Shown here: positions 62,571-64,000 of the stretch, piece after piece
Layout of the letters: each line of letters begins with the position of its first letter
How positions within the stretch are numbered: position 1 is the first letter of the stretch
Origin: Luidia sarsii
Taxonomy: Eukaryota > Echinodermata > Asteroidea > Paxillosida > Luidiidae
DNA: 64,000 nucleotides
Direction of reading: 5' to 3'
Assembly (NCBI GenBank): GCA_949987565.1
Contig: OX465116.1
Location: forward strand, 3,096,287-3,160,286
Program-made: the position numbers and the translations under genes
The notes under the pieces: generated by a model
The model's input: only the letters and a program-made list of their open reading frames with translations
Told to the model about the DNA's origin: nothing
The model's database searches: none

Positions 62571-63839
62571 CACCTGAATAGGCATCGGCTAACTATCTAT
62601 TCGCTGGACTTGCAATGATTAATACAAACATCTATTTTGGTAAAATTTTATTTGTATTGAACTGCATTGTTAAACTATTTTCAACATAAATTGCGCAGCG
62701 CTCTAACGTCACCAACGTCTGAAATATGTTGAGGGGTTGACTTTTTTTTATCCTAGGCTAGCAGAACCTTTCTCGGGTCCATATCTGGTATTACCAGATG
62801 TTTTAAAACACACACATTTTTAACAAACATTAAAGCAACAATAGACAGTTATCATAATATTGTATACCATAAAAGGTCGTTACAAAAATGACTTGTATTC
62901 CTGAATATTTCACAACTACTAAAGGTTGATGAGGTGGTTTTTTTTCTTCTCTCTCTCCGTATAAAACTTGACACTTTCCAAAGTAGGCTCTCACTCTCCA
63001 ACACACGGAAATAATTGTTTAGTTTGGCGATTAACGGGTAACCCTTCTACCGCTGCCCGCTCCTCGTTACATTAACAATAATATTTGGATAAGTCTTAGC
63101 ACAAATTCAACAAGACTTCGACCGGATGATCCCCCAGCAGAAGGGCCACTGTGGCAAAAACCTAAATTCAATCATCTCCTCAAGTTTGACCGCAAACAAT
63201 TCGCCCAAACGCAAGAACGTGCGCTGCCTGCGTTCGAGAAAGCCGTCAAAAAGAGCGCTTAATTACCCCCCAAATCATTTACAATTGGGCAACAAAAACC
63301 GTTGTTGGTTTAATAATTGATTTATTTTTTGCTTTTTTTCTGTATACTATAAGTATATTATTTCTAAAAATGCTTCACACTTGCATAATTTTTGTGGTTA
63401 AGTAAATTACTAGAGGCTCTCAACAACTCAGGAAACAGTAGCCGAGCTGTGGGGAAAAGTACATTGGTCTGGTCATTTCTGGTTTATTCGATTTTTATTG
63501 TTCAAACAACAATTGTTGAGAGATGTATGGCCTGTATTGGATGCTGGGGGCGCTGTTTCACACAGGTGGTGATCCCTCGGGGTACAATTAACAGACGATT
63601 ACTGGCATTAATCAGCCCCCAAACTACCCACACATCGGCTTGTAACTGTTCAACCTACCTCTTTCCCTTCTTTGGATGGATTTGGGAAGGAGAGGGGGCT
63701 ACCTTCCTTTTTTTCTTAAGTTCAGATCAAACAGCCCCGGGACCTACCGGGACCCGACAGGAAAAGGTTGGCCGTTGACTTATGGCCAAGAAATCGAGCG
63801 AGACACGGTGGGGCTGCGACGTAGTTTTGGAACACCAAC
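62571..63839. other. unannotated right-hand sequence
   Basis: AT-rich, with a weak Penelope-type terminal trace near 62745-62780. Open frames at 63126-63320 and 63392-63778 have no recognisable domain or codon bias. Confidence 0.4.
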
Positions 63840-64000
63840 AGTCTGTCCCTACCTCTGTCTGTATGTCTCTCTTTCCTTCTCTGTCTCCTGTCTACACCTT
63901 TCTCTCTCGCTCTACCCCTCTCTCTATGACCGTCGATTTCTCCCTCTTTCTCTCTCCTCTCTCTCTCCCTCTCTTCCCCTTCTCCCCCACTCCCTCTATT
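63840..64000. repeat. CT-rich tract at window end
   Basis: Imperfect TCTCTC/CCTCTC repeats continuing past the window. Confidence 0.7.

Noticed and set aside
63392..63778. 128-codon plus-strand frame
   Set aside because: No ATG context, domain or codon bias like that of the real genes here.

Overview
This window is animal nuclear DNA. Every confident gene but one is split by introns with GT-AG borders (one GC-AG). Introns and spacers are full of minisatellites, foldback and TIR elements, tRNA-derived SINE pieces, and remnants of LINE and Penelope-like elements. Coding exons are GC-rich at third positions while the spacers are AT-rich. Gene content (membrane-anchored trefoil plus GH31 protein, C-type lectin plus PAN-like protein, glycine-rich type II membrane protein) and minisatellite density suggest a marine invertebrate, perhaps a lancelet or another invertebrate deuterostome. 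The species assignment is inference only.

Layout: 1-6710 holds the last seven coding exons of a plus-strand glycoside hydrolase family 31 (GH31) gene whose 5' part lies outside the window. 8917-36988 holds a second, complete GH31 gene that I assembled by hand as 23 exons with consistent phases, 2868 coding bases and 955 residues: short cytoplasmic tail, signal anchor, trefoil (P-type) domain, GH31 barrel and C-terminal beta domains. The two are tandem paralogs with matching intron phases in the shared 3' part. 40823-41566 (minus) is an intronless secreted C-type lectin with a C-terminal PAN/apple-like module. 45645-46139 (plus) is the first exon of a poly-glycine type II membrane protein with a coiled coil. 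The rest, to 64000, is mostly repeats and probably first-intron sequence of that gene, with two weak candidate downstream exons.

Main result: the complete GH31 gene keeps an open, correctly spliced frame but has lost the residues that make GH31 enzymes work. The nucleophile position is Thr, the acid/base position is Arg, and three further substrate-contact positions are Pro, Gly and Phe. It reads as a membrane-anchored GH31 pseudoenzyme beside a paralog whose active-site exons are not visible here.

Second result: the introns hold organised repeats. These include a 4.8-kb 27-bp array with a 1485-bp higher-order duplication, a Mutator-like TIR element with a 9-bp target duplication and a 31-bp minisatellite core, a foldback family whose loop carries a hammerhead-ribozyme-like core, six copies of a MITE with TGTGACCCGGCAC termini, and a TTAA-ended element interrupted by head-to-head Penelope-type ends.
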